NCBI GenBank assembly: GCA_023386865.1
Contig: JAEWIV010000050.1
Coordinates: 1-9,431 of the forward strand
DNA length: 9,431 bases
From: Pseudomonadota bacterium
GTDB lineage: Bacteria; Pseudomonadota; Alphaproteobacteria; Reyranellales; Reyranellaceae
Direction of reading: 5' to 3'
Below are positions 1 through 7,153 of the stretch, piece after piece. Each line of letters begins with the position of its first letter. The stretch's first letter is position 1. A model generated the notes under the pieces. That model made no database searches, was not told the origin of the DNA, and saw nothing but the letters and a program-made list of their open reading frames with translations. The translations under genes and the position numbers were made by a program.

Positions 1-849
1 CACCAGCAGGAATGTCGCCCCCCAGAACAAGAGCGAATCACGCAACTGCCGATCGACCAGGGCCGCCGGGTAGGAGACGTCGACGGTCCAGTTCGACCAG
101 TGCCCCCGCCCGACGGCGATCAACGCCTCCTCGCCGTCGATGTTGGTGGTCCGCACGACCCTGTCCGGCTGCAGAAGGGTAAGGTGTCGGGGCACTGGCG
201 TGCCGAGCAGGCGTTCCTGCTCGTGCGTGCGCGCCATGGTGATGCCGTTGCCGTCCCAGATCGCCGCCGACCAATTCGGCGGCAGGCTCTGGCCCTCGAG
301 CAGGGCGCGCAGGTCCTCGGTCAGCAGGCCGAGGCTCATGACATAGCGCAGCTCGTTGCCGCGCATCACCGGGATGGAAACGTTGTAGACCGGCTTCAGC
401 GCCACCAGGCTGGTGAAGAGATCGGAGATCACCGGGCCCGGGCTCTCCTTCATCTTTTGCAATGTCATCGGGTCGCCGGTCAGTTTGGGCGCCTCGCCAT
501 AGGGCACGAAGGTGTTGATGATCTGGCGCCCGTCCGGACCAGTCAGAACCAGATAGGCACGGCCGCCCAGGGCTTGCTTGGCCTGGCCGTAGAAGGCGGG
601 CCAGTCTTCCGCCACCAGAAGGGGCGAGGTCGAGAGCGTTTCCAGAACGGCGATCCGCCGATCCATGTCGCGATCGAGATCGGCGATCAGGGCCTGCAGG
701 ACCTGGTTGATACGCTGCTTGATCTGATCGTTCTCCAGGGTCACCGAGCGATAGAGCAGCACGCCGACCAGCAGCAGCAGGGGGGCAGCGATGATCAGGG
801 CGAAGACGATCAGATGGACGGCGGCCGAATGCCCCTTTTTTGCAGGCAT
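1..849 (-). CDS. Membrane sensor protein, probable sensor histidine kinase (N-terminal part; 3' end outside window)
   Basis: Open from an ATG at 849 to the left edge, giving 283 residues with no stop. Residues about 9-33 form a hydrophobic membrane segment after a short basic N-terminus (PAKKG). Residues about 36-272 look extracytoplasmic: an amphipathic helical stretch (38-75), then a Cache/PAS-like fold with the motif DGRQIINTFVPYG at 106-118. That motif resembles the sensor region of HWE/HisKA_2-type histidine kinases of Rhizobiales (family knowledge from memory). A second membrane segment begins near 272 and is cut by the edge. The catalytic part is not in the window, so 'histidine kinase' rests on the sensor type and on the receiver gene 17 bp upstream; a GGDEF or cyclase output is possible. 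The Shine-Dalgarno before ATG 849 is poor, so translation may be coupled to the receiver gene. A GTG at 861-859 is an alternative start. Codons 3-5 contain an A6 run. Confidence 0.8.
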   Translation of the reverse strand, partial: MPAKKGHSAAVHLIVFALIIAAPLLLLVGVLLYRSVTLENDQIKQRINQVLQALIADLDRDMDRRIAVLETLSTSPLLVAEDWPAFYGQAKQALGGRAYLVLTGPDGRQIINTFVPYGEAPKLTGDPMTLQKMKESPGPVISDLFTSLVALKPVYNVSIPVMRGNELRYVMSLGLLTEDLRALLEGQSLPPNWSAAIWDGNGITMARTHEQERLLGTPVPRHLTLLQPDRVVRTTNIDGEEALIAVGRGHWSNWTVDVSYPAALVDRQLRDSLLFWGATFLLV

Positions 850-866
850 GGTGCCGGTCACAACCG

Positions 867-1274
867 TCACCGCGGCAGGACGGCCGCCAGCGCGACCTCG
901 AGGTCGGTCTTCCGGTAGGGCTTGGCGAGGACGACGCGCTCGCGATGGGTGGGGCCAAGCGACGAGCGGCCATAGCCGGTGGCGAACAGGAACGGCACGC
1001 CGCGGTTCGCCAGCAGATCGGCCACGGGATCGACCCTCTCTCCCGCGACGTTGACGTCGAGGACGGCGACATCGAACGCCAGCGACGGAAGCTTGGCGAG
1101 CGCCTCGTCGACGCGCGTCGCGCTTTCCACCACCTGACAGCCGAGGTCTTCCAGCATGTCCTGGAGGGCGTCCAGGATCAGGCTCTCGTCCTCGACGATG
1201 AACACCCTCGTGCCGGCCAAGGACAAGTCTGGCTCTCCGTTGGGATGCGGGATTTTATCGGCTCGGCGGAGCAT
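867..1274 (-). CDS. Single-domain response regulator (CheY-like receiver)
   Basis: 135 residues from ATG 1274 to TGA 867. After about 20 leader residues the whole protein is one receiver domain: acidic pair E28/D29 in VFIVEDE, predicted phospho-acceptor D73 in VAVLDVNVAG, switch Thr T99 in FATGYG, and conserved Lys K118 in LAKPYR. No output domain follows (it ends ...AAVLPR), so it probably acts by phosphotransfer or protein contact rather than by binding DNA. Short stand-alone receivers of this style often sit beside HWE-type kinases in alphaproteobacteria. Here the kinase-like gene starts 17 bp downstream and a Cache adenylate cyclase ends 18 bp upstream, so all three are probably co-transcribed. 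The likely partner is the kinase encoded next door, but neither phosphotransfer nor any link to the cyclase is shown by sequence. All key receiver residues are present. Confidence 0.92.
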   Translation of the reverse strand: MLRRADKIPHPNGEPDLSLAGTRVFIVEDESLILDALQDMLEDLGCQVVESATRVDEALAKLPSLAFDVAVLDVNVAGERVDPVADLLANRGVPFLFATGYGRSSLGPTHRERVVLAKPYRKTDLEVALAAVLPR

Positions 1275-1292
1275 GGTCCATCCGTCCGGGCC

Positions 1293-3386
1293 TCACTTGG
1301 TATCGAAGTGCCACGTGCCGTTCCAGCCGGCCGGCGCGCCATCGCGCAGGAATTCGGTGCAGCGCCCGATGAAGACGCGGCACGGCCCATCGTCGGGCCG
1401 CAGCGCGGCGGCGGCGCGAAACGCGGCCAGCGCCGTGTCGAAGCGGCCGGCGCCGTAGGCTTCGCGGGCGGACCGCCAGGCGACGAGGAACTCGGCATGC
1501 TCGGCGGCCGCATCGATCTCGCCCAGCGGCTCGTGGATGTCGTGCTCCTCTGTCGTGCCGGCCGTGACGACGCGATCGATGTGGCGCCAGACGAAGCGGC
1601 CGACCGTGGAGTCGGCGACCTCGCCGCTGGCCAGGATCTCGGTGTGATACATCTTGTTCAGGCCTTCCAACCGCGACGCCTGGTTCGCCACCGCGCCGAC
1701 CAGGGTGTAGTTGATGTGTTCGCGCGCGCCGACATTGCCGACCACCGCGAGGCCGGTATGCAGGCCAAAGCGCGTGCGAAATCCGGGCCGCCCGAGCTGG
1801 CGCCATTTCTCGGAGAGCTGCCGTCCGGCATCGGCGGCCTGCAGGGCCGCGCGACAGCCGTTGACGACATGGTCGGGGTCGGGCTCCGGCGCGTTCCAGA
1901 AGGCCATGATGCTGTCGCCGATATACTTGTCGATGGTGCCGCGGTTGGCGAGGACGGCCGATCCCAGCGCGTCGAAGTAGCGCGACAGGCGGCTGGTCAG
2001 CAGCTCGGGCTCCATGGTCTCGCTGATCCGCGAGAAGCCCTCGATGTCGGTGAACATCACGGTGACCTCGCGACGCACGCCGCCGACGCCGGCGGTCTCG
2101 GGCGAGCGCATGATCTGGTGCACCAGGTTCTTCGAGACGTAGCGACCGAACACCGCCAGCCCCTCGCGCATGCGCTCGACCGAATCGGACAGCCGCACGA
2201 TCTCGGTGATGCGGCTGTCGATCCGCGTGTTGTCGGAGAAATCGAGATCGCGGATGCGTTCCGTCTTGGCGGCGATGCGCGACATCGAGCGCGACAGCAC
2301 GAACGAGGCGAACAGCACGCCGAGGATGGCCAACGCCACGGCGACCGTCGCGGCGACGGCGGCCCGTTCGAGCAGGGTCTGCGAATCGGCCGACAGCTCG
2401 ACGATCGGCACGGCGGCGGCGACCAGGTAGCGACGATCGAGCGCCGGCGGCATCTGATGCACCAGCAATCGATAGTCGCGGCCGGCCAGCAAGACGTCGC
2501 GCTCGATGCGGTCGCCGCTGCCGACAGCGCGCGCGATGGCGACGCGCATCGCCGAGCGCACTTCGTCCTCGCCCGTCAGGCAGGTCCCGCCCTCGACCCG
2601 GCACGCTTCCGATGCCATGAAGACGGTGCCGGTATCGCTCGCCACCATGATGATGGAGTTGGGCGTGAAGCGGTAGTCGCCGATCAGACGGGACAGCGTG
2701 TTCAAGGTGAAGTCGAAGCCGATCACGCCGCCTTGCCGGAGCGGCACGCCGGTCGACACCCCGACCACGTTGGCCTGGGCGAAGCTGTAGGGTTCGGTCA
2801 GCACCGCGCCTTTCGCGCGCACCGCCTCGACGTACCAGGGCCGCGCGCGCGGATCGAAGTCCACCGGTCGCGTCTGGACCGGCGAAACGCCGCCGTCGGC
2901 CATCTGGAACCACCAGGTCTCGCGGCGCATGCCGTCGCCGGGCGCGATGGTGCGCACGAGCAGCGACGGCGCATCCGGCGCATCGAACTCCAGCCGCTGG
3001 CTGATCGACAGCGTGTCGGTCTGGCCGACATAGAGGAAGCGCCCGTCGTCGTATCCGACATAGATCGCGGCCATCGTGGGATAGCGACCGATGACGACGC
3101 CGAACTGGCGCAGCTTTTCGGCGTCCTCGACGGTGCTGTCGGGGGCAAAGGCCTGCGTCTCGGCGAGCGTGCTGCCCACCGCCACGACGACGCGCAGCCC
3201 CGACATCAGGAAGCCCTCGATCGCGCTATCGAGCGCGGCCATGCGATGACGGACACTGCGCTCCTCGAGCTGATCGACGGCCCGCCAGCCGAGCCACAGC
3301 AGCGCCGCGGCCAGCGGCAACACGATCAGCGCCATCAACGTCAGCAGCGTGACGTGGAAGGGAATGGAGCGCCGCGACGCGTTCAT
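1293..3386 (-). CDS. Membrane Cache-domain class III adenylate cyclase with TPR-like tail
   Basis: 697 residues, ATG 3386 to TGA 1293; a GGAG lies just upstream of the ATG. Predicted order: TM1 at about 11-35; periplasmic double-Cache-like sensor at about 36-335, with the motif DFDPRARPWY at 176-185; TM2 at about 342-366; HAMP-like linker 367-420; cyclase catalytic domain about 437-620; C-terminal helical tail 625-697 with one TPR-like repeat (AYGAGRFDTALAAF, 643-656). Catalytic features are intact: metal Asp D447 (FTDIEGF) and D491 (KYIGDS), base-selecting K487 and T561 (NYTLVG), and transition-state N568 and R572 (VANQASRLE). The Lys/Thr pair fits an ATP-using class IIIb enzyme, so the product is probably cAMP. 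Two periplasmic Cys (C262, C269) could form a disulfide. The ligand is unknown; Cache domains usually bind small metabolites. The gene lies 31 bp after a small exported protein and 18 bp before a receiver gene. Confidence 0.93.
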   Translation of the reverse strand: MNASRRSIPFHVTLLTLMALIVLPLAAALLWLGWRAVDQLEERSVRHRMAALDSAIEGFLMSGLRVVVAVGSTLAETQAFAPDSTVEDAEKLRQFGVVIGRYPTMAAIYVGYDDGRFLYVGQTDTLSISQRLEFDAPDAPSLLVRTIAPGDGMRRETWWFQMADGGVSPVQTRPVDFDPRARPWYVEAVRAKGAVLTEPYSFAQANVVGVSTGVPLRQGGVIGFDFTLNTLSRLIGDYRFTPNSIIMVASDTGTVFMASEACRVEGGTCLTGEDEVRSAMRVAIARAVGSGDRIERDVLLAGRDYRLLVHQMPPALDRRYLVAAAVPIVELSADSQTLLERAAVAATVAVALAILGVLFASFVLSRSMSRIAAKTERIRDLDFSDNTRIDSRITEIVRLSDSVERMREGLAVFGRYVSKNLVHQIMRSPETAGVGGVRREVTVMFTDIEGFSRISETMEPELLTSRLSRYFDALGSAVLANRGTIDKYIGDSIMAFWNAPEPDPDHVVNGCRAALQAADAGRQLSEKWRQLGRPGFRTRFGLHTGLAVVGNVGAREHINYTLVGAVANQASRLEGLNKMYHTEILASGEVADSTVGRFVWRHIDRVVTAGTTEEHDIHEPLGEIDAAAEHAEFLVAWRSAREAYGAGRFDTALAAFRAAAALRPDDGPCRVFIGRCTEFLRDGAPAGWNGTWHFDTK

Positions 3387-3417
3387 CCGGCTCCGTTGGT
3401 CAGACGGCGGGACGTGG

Positions 3418-3777
3418 CTAATCCTTCCGTGCCGTCCACTTGCAGCCGAGATTCTTCTCGGTGACGTCGAGCCTGCGCGGCGTCACCGAAAGATCGGCCA
3501 CGACGTGCAGATGCAGGCGGCCGAGCTGGTAGTCCGTCTCGTAGACGTCGGGTTTCACCCTCTTCAGCTTGGTGTTGATGCCGCCCGGCGAGGTGATCTC
3601 GGCCTGGCCGTCCTTCACGGTGAAGACGTGCTCGCGGGTGAACTGGGGATCGGCCGCGATGCATCCCTGGATGTTGCCGGGGACGGCGGCCAGCCGGAAA
3701 TTGACCGACTGCGCCGAGGCGACGGCCGGCAGCAGGGCCGCCAGGGCTGCGCAGGCAAAATAGCTGGCGATGTTCAT
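3418..3777 (-). CDS. Small predicted secreted/periplasmic protein of unknown function
   Basis: 119 residues from ATG 3777 to TAG 3418. This start is preferred over upstream in-frame starts because a strong GGAGGAG lies 5 bp before it and because it opens directly into a signal peptide. Residues 1-22 form the leader (hydrophobic about 5-18) with probable signal peptidase I cleavage at AVASA|QS. The mature part is about 97 residues, polar and apparently beta-rich. It has two Cys, C39 (NIQGCIA) and C112 (NLGCKW), near its two ends that could form a disulfide. There is no lipobox, no membrane segment after the leader and no family I recognise. It lies 69 bp after the livF-like gene, with a large palindrome between, and 31 bp before the Cache cyclase gene. 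It probably heads the signalling transcription unit. A role as periplasmic partner of the cyclase sensor is an inference from neighbourhood only. Confidence 0.85.
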   Translation of the reverse strand: MNIASYFACAALAALLPAVASAQSVNFRLAAVPGNIQGCIAADPQFTREHVFTVKDGQAEITSPGGINTKLKRVKPDVYETDYQLGRLHLHVVADLSVTPRRLDVTEKNLGCKWTARKD

Positions 3778-3782
3778 GGCTT

Positions 3783-3789
3783 CTCCTCC
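3783..3789 (-). promoter_or_regulatory. Strong Shine-Dalgarno of the small secreted protein
   Basis: The minus strand reads GGAGGAG, then five bases, then ATG at 3777. It is the best ribosome binding site in the window and fixes this start over the upstream in-frame ATGs at 3843 and 3840, the first of which lies inside the palindrome. Confidence 0.8.
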
Positions 3790-3805
3790 GGCTGGCCATC
3801 CTAGA

Positions 3806-3845
3806 GCATGATCGGTCCAGCTGGAATCGGCTGGAGCCATCATGC
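3806..3845. repeat. 40-bp imperfect palindrome (REP-like extragenic element) between livF-like and secreted-protein genes
   Basis: The left arm is 3806-3821 (GCATGATCGGTCCAGC) and the right arm is 3830-3845; 14 of 16 positions pair around an 8-base loop (3822-3829). The arm begins one base after the livF-like TGA, so in the operon mRNA it would fold just past the stop codon. There is no T-tract, so a classical intrinsic terminator is not supported. The outer GAGCATGAT/ATCATGC motif recalls repetitive palindromes known between genes in Rhizobiales. Membership in a dispersed family is an inference that needs the whole genome. Possible roles are 3' mRNA protection, partial termination, or a mobile REP-type element. 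Confidence 0.75.
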
Positions 3846-3846
3846 C

Positions 3847-4559
<713 letters not shown>

Positions 4560-4563
<4 letters not shown>

Positions 4564-5285
4564 GCGTGGCGCACCTTGCGGCGACCGAGATAGGCCTCGA
4601 TCACCTTGGCGTCGCTGGTGACCTCGCGCGGCGTGCCGCGGGCGATCTCGCGGCCCTGGTGGAAAACCACGACGCGACGGGCGAGCGAGACGATCACCTC
4701 CATGATGTGCTCGACGATCACGATGGTGATGCCGCCGCCATGGATGCGTCGCACCAGCTCGATGGCGTCGCGCACCTCGGTCGGCGTCAGGCCGGCCATC
4801 GCCTCGTCGAGCAGCAGCGCCTTGGGCTCGGAGGCGAGCGCGCGGGCGATCTCCAGCCGCTTGCGGCCGGGCGTGCCGAGGCTCCTGGCCGGCGAGTCGA
4901 TGACGTGACCCAGCCCGACGCGCTGCAGGACGTCGCGCGCTCTGGCGCGGGCGTCGCGGGCGTTGGGATGGCGCAGCAGCGCGCCGATGGTGGCGTTGTC
5001 CAGCACCGACATCGATTCGAAAGTGAGCGGTACCTGGAAGGTGCGTGCCAGCCCGAGCCTGGCCCGTGCCTCGGGCGGCAGGCGCGTGACGTCGGCGCCG
5101 GCGAAGGACACCGAGCCCGACGTCACCGGCAGATCGCCGGTGAGGCAGTTGAAGAACGTCGACTTGCCGGCGCCGTTGGGGCCGATCAGGCCGAGGATGT
5201 CGCCCTCCTCGACCGACACCGACGCATCGTCGACCGCCTTGAAGGCGCCGAAGGCCTTGGTGACGTTGCGGGCGTCAATCAGCAT
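4560..5285 (-). CDS. livG: Branched-chain amino acid-type ABC transporter ATPase, LivG-like
   Basis: 241 residues, ATG 5285 to TGA 4560; a usual LivG is about 250. It is the second nucleotide-binding subunit and pairs with the LivF-like protein. Visible motifs: Walker A GPNGAGKST at 35-43, Q-loop Q84 (RTFQVPL), Walker B KALLLDEAMAGL with D160/E161, switch His H193 (IVEHIMEVI), and the C-terminal EAYLG typical of LivG. The signature region reads SLGTPGRKRLEIARAL (135-150), not an LSGGQ or LPYGQQ form. It resembles the LivG subgroup with xxAGRKRLE and DEVMAGLxPTE, recalled from family knowledge. The gene overlaps the end of the livM-like gene by 11 bp and the start of the livF-like gene by 4 bp, so the three are translationally coupled. 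Confidence 0.93.
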
Positions 5286-6261
5286 GACCGCTCGCAGGTT
5301 CGGCCTTGGCCGGCGCGGGCCGCGGCGGACGCCGCTCGAACAGCGACAGCAGGCCGCTCGGCAGGAAGCGGGCGATGATGACGATGATGGCGCCGTAGAC
5401 CACGAAGGTGAGGCCGGCGCCGCGGCCGCCGAGCCAGCTGTTCGACAGCTCCTCCAGCGGCACCAGGATCAGGGCGCCGACCAACGGGCCGAACAGCACG
5501 CCGGCGCCGCCCAGCGCCGCCATCACCACCATCTTGACCGAGATCAGGATGCCGAAGCCCGATTCGGGATCGACGAAGCCGAACATGCAGAGGTAGAGCG
5601 AGCCCGCCAGCGAGGTGAAGGCGCCGCTCAGCATGTAGGCCTGCAGCTTGTAGCGGCCCGACGAGACGCCGAGAGACCGCGCCGCGCGCTCCGAATCCTT
5701 GATGGCGCGCAGGTAGAAGCCCATCCGGCCGCGCTCGATCCACCAGGTGAGGCCGAGCAGGAAGGCCAGCACGGCGAGGAAGATGTAGTAGAACGGCGTC
5801 GCCGAGATGAAGGAGAGGTCGAACACGGTGCGCGGCATCGCGGGACCGCCCAGGCCCTGCGCGCCGCCCAGGAACTCCGACGTCGAGCTCAGCACCCGCA
5901 CCAGCTCGGCGACGGCAATGGTGGCCATGCTGAAATAGTGGCCGGCCAGGCGCAGCGTCGGCACGCCGATGACCGCCGCGACGGCCACGCTCAGCACCAT
6001 GCCGATCGGCGCGCCGGCGATCGGCGGCCAGCCGAGGTGGGTGTAGACCACCACCGCCGAATAGGCGCCGAAGCCGAAGAACACCGAGTGGCCGACCGAG
6101 ACCTGGCCGGCATAGCCGCCGACGATGTTCCAGGCCGAGGCGCCGATCGCCCCGAGCAACACCAACGCGCCCAGCCGCTCCCACACCGGCGAGCCCGCGA
6201 CCAGCAGGGGATAGGCCAGCGCCAGCACCACCAGCGCGCCCGGAACCAGGTAGCGCCTCAC
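5275..6261 (-). CDS. livM: Branched-chain amino acid-type ABC transporter permease, LivM-like
   Basis: Annotated from GTG 6261 to TGA 5275, 328 residues. This start is chosen because the GTG overlaps the livH-like stop in a GTGA junction and opens into MRRYLVPG and a membrane segment. A GTG at 6294 in the same frame would add 11 polar residues and overlap livH by 37 bp. The protein is very hydrophobic with about 8-10 predicted membrane helices. LivM hallmarks are GGYAGQVSVGHSVFFGFGAY at 48-67, the cytoplasmic coupling region LRAIKDSERAARSLGV at 184-199, and GGAGVLFGPLVGA at 251-263. The tail (309-328) is Arg/Pro/Ala-rich and cytoplasmic. It forms the membrane channel with the LivH-like protein. 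The end overlaps the livG-like gene by 11 bp. Confidence 0.92.
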   Translation of the reverse strand: MRRYLVPGALVVLALAYPLLVAGSPVWERLGALVLLGAIGASAWNIVGGYAGQVSVGHSVFFGFGAYSAVVVYTHLGWPPIAGAPIGMVLSVAVAAVIGVPTLRLAGHYFSMATIAVAELVRVLSSTSEFLGGAQGLGGPAMPRTVFDLSFISATPFYYIFLAVLAFLLGLTWWIERGRMGFYLRAIKDSERAARSLGVSSGRYKLQAYMLSGAFTSLAGSLYLCMFGFVDPESGFGILISVKMVVMAALGGAGVLFGPLVGALILVPLEELSNSWLGGRGAGLTFVVYGAIIVIIARFLPSGLLSLFERRPPRPAPAKAEPASGHAD

Positions 6262-7121
6262 GTCTTGCCCATCAGGCCTTGCGGCCGGAACCACAGCACC
6301 AGCACGAACAGGATGTAGACGACGACATCCTTGTAGACCGGGCCGATCAGGTAGGCGGACAGCGATTCGACGACGCCGATGATCAGGCCGGCGACCAGCG
6401 CGCCCAGCACGCTGCCGAAGCCGCCGAACGAGACGGTGACGAAGGCGATGATGGCCAGCGTCTCGCCGACCGTGGGCGAGGTGTAGAAGAAGTTGGCGAT
6501 CAGCGCACCGGCGATGCCGGTGGCCGCCCCTGCCATCGCCCAGGCGAGCGCCTGCATCTGCTGCGGCCGGATGCCCATGAGCTGTGCCGCCGTCGCGTCT
6601 TCCGACACCGCCAGCATGCGGCTACCGACGGCGGTGCGCGTCAGGATGACGTGCAGCAGCAACGTGATGCCGAGGCCGACGGCGCCCGCCAGCACGCGCG
6701 AGCCCTCGAACCGGATGCCCGCCAGGACGAAGGACCCGCCGACGATCGTGTCGGGCAGGGTCTTGAAGTCGGCGCCGAAGTACCAGAATGCCGAGTAGCG
6801 CAGGAACAGCGCCAGGCCAAAGGTGCCCAGGATCTGCGCCAGCATCGGGCCGCGCATGATGTGGCGCACGAGCAGGAAGTAGCTCAGGATGCCGAGCGTC
6901 GCGATCAGCATCGCGGCGACCGGGACGGCGGCGAACGGCCCGCCGCCGAGGGCCGTCCAGATCACGACGGCGCTGTACATGCCGAGCATGACGAAGTCGC
7001 CGTGCGCGAAGTTGACGACGTTCATCATGCCCCAGATCAGCGTCAGGCCGGACGAGAACAGGGCATAGACCGCGCCGAGCAGCAGCCCGCTCACGATCAC
7101 CTGGGCCAGCGTGATCGACAC
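6258..7121 (-). CDS. livH: Branched-chain amino acid-type ABC transporter permease, LivH-like
   Basis: 287 residues from GTG 7121 to TGA 6258, typical LivH length, with about eight predicted membrane helices. Hallmarks: GLTLIWGMMNVVNFAHGDFV at 25-44 (the MNxxNFAHG signature of LivH permeases), the ATPase-coupling loop AVSEDATAAQLMGI at 171-184, and GGFGSVLGALVAGLIIG at 233-249. The start is GTG, supported by GAGG seven bases upstream and by the protein opening as family members do (MSITLAQVIVSGLLLG). It is the first permease gene, 32 bp after the binding-protein gene, and its stop overlaps the livM-like start. It forms the transmembrane pathway as a heterodimer with the LivM-like protein. Confidence 0.93.
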   Translation of the reverse strand: MSITLAQVIVSGLLLGAVYALFSSGLTLIWGMMNVVNFAHGDFVMLGMYSAVVIWTALGGGPFAAVPVAAMLIATLGILSYFLLVRHIMRGPMLAQILGTFGLALFLRYSAFWYFGADFKTLPDTIVGGSFVLAGIRFEGSRVLAGAVGLGITLLLHVILTRTAVGSRMLAVSEDATAAQLMGIRPQQMQALAWAMAGAATGIAGALIANFFYTSPTVGETLAIIAFVTVSFGGFGSVLGALVAGLIIGVVESLSAYLIGPVYKDVVVYILFVLVLWFRPQGLMGKT

Positions 7122-7128
7122 GCTGCTG

Positions 7129-7132
7129 CCTC
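7129..7132 (-). promoter_or_regulatory. Shine-Dalgarno supporting the GTG start of the livH-like gene
   Basis: The minus strand reads GAGG, then seven bases, then GTG at 7121. It supports a GTG rather than an internal ATG start for this permease. Confidence 0.6.
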
Positions 7133-7153
7133 GGCTACGCTACCGCGCGACGC

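Noticed and set aside
38..1072. 344-codon minus-strand frame across the sensor and receiver genes
   Set aside because: The Arg/Pro/Ser-rich translation has no domain. A different minus frame gives a coherent membrane sensor (849 to the edge) and an intact receiver (1274-867).
1255..2913. 552-codon minus-strand frame inside the cyclase gene
   Set aside because: It is an Arg-rich alternate frame of the cyclase; the true frame holds the Cache and cyclase motifs.
840..3464. 874-codon open frame on the plus strand across the receiver and cyclase genes
   Set aside because: It is a shadow of GC-rich codon use: the translation is low-complexity (Arg, Ala, Gly, His, Asp rich) with no domain, while the opposite strand encodes clear catalytic motifs.
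3806..3845. Rho-independent terminator at the palindrome
   Set aside because: The stem is good, but neither strand has a T-tract after it, so it is reported as a repeat only.
3778..3846. Promoter for the signalling unit (TAGGAT as -10 with ATTCCA as -35)
   Set aside because: The hexamers match the consensus at only 4/6 and 3/6 and lie within or beside the palindrome, so the match is too weak to annotate.
6259..6294. Longer livM-like start at GTG 6294
   Set aside because: It would add polar residues ahead of the first membrane helix and overlap livH by 37 bp. The GTG at 6261 gives a standard 4-bp overlap.
4963..6318. 451-codon plus-strand frame antisense to the livM- and livG-like genes
   Set aside because: The translation is rich in Gln, His, Arg and Asp, the usual antisense image of membrane-protein codons, and it has no motif.
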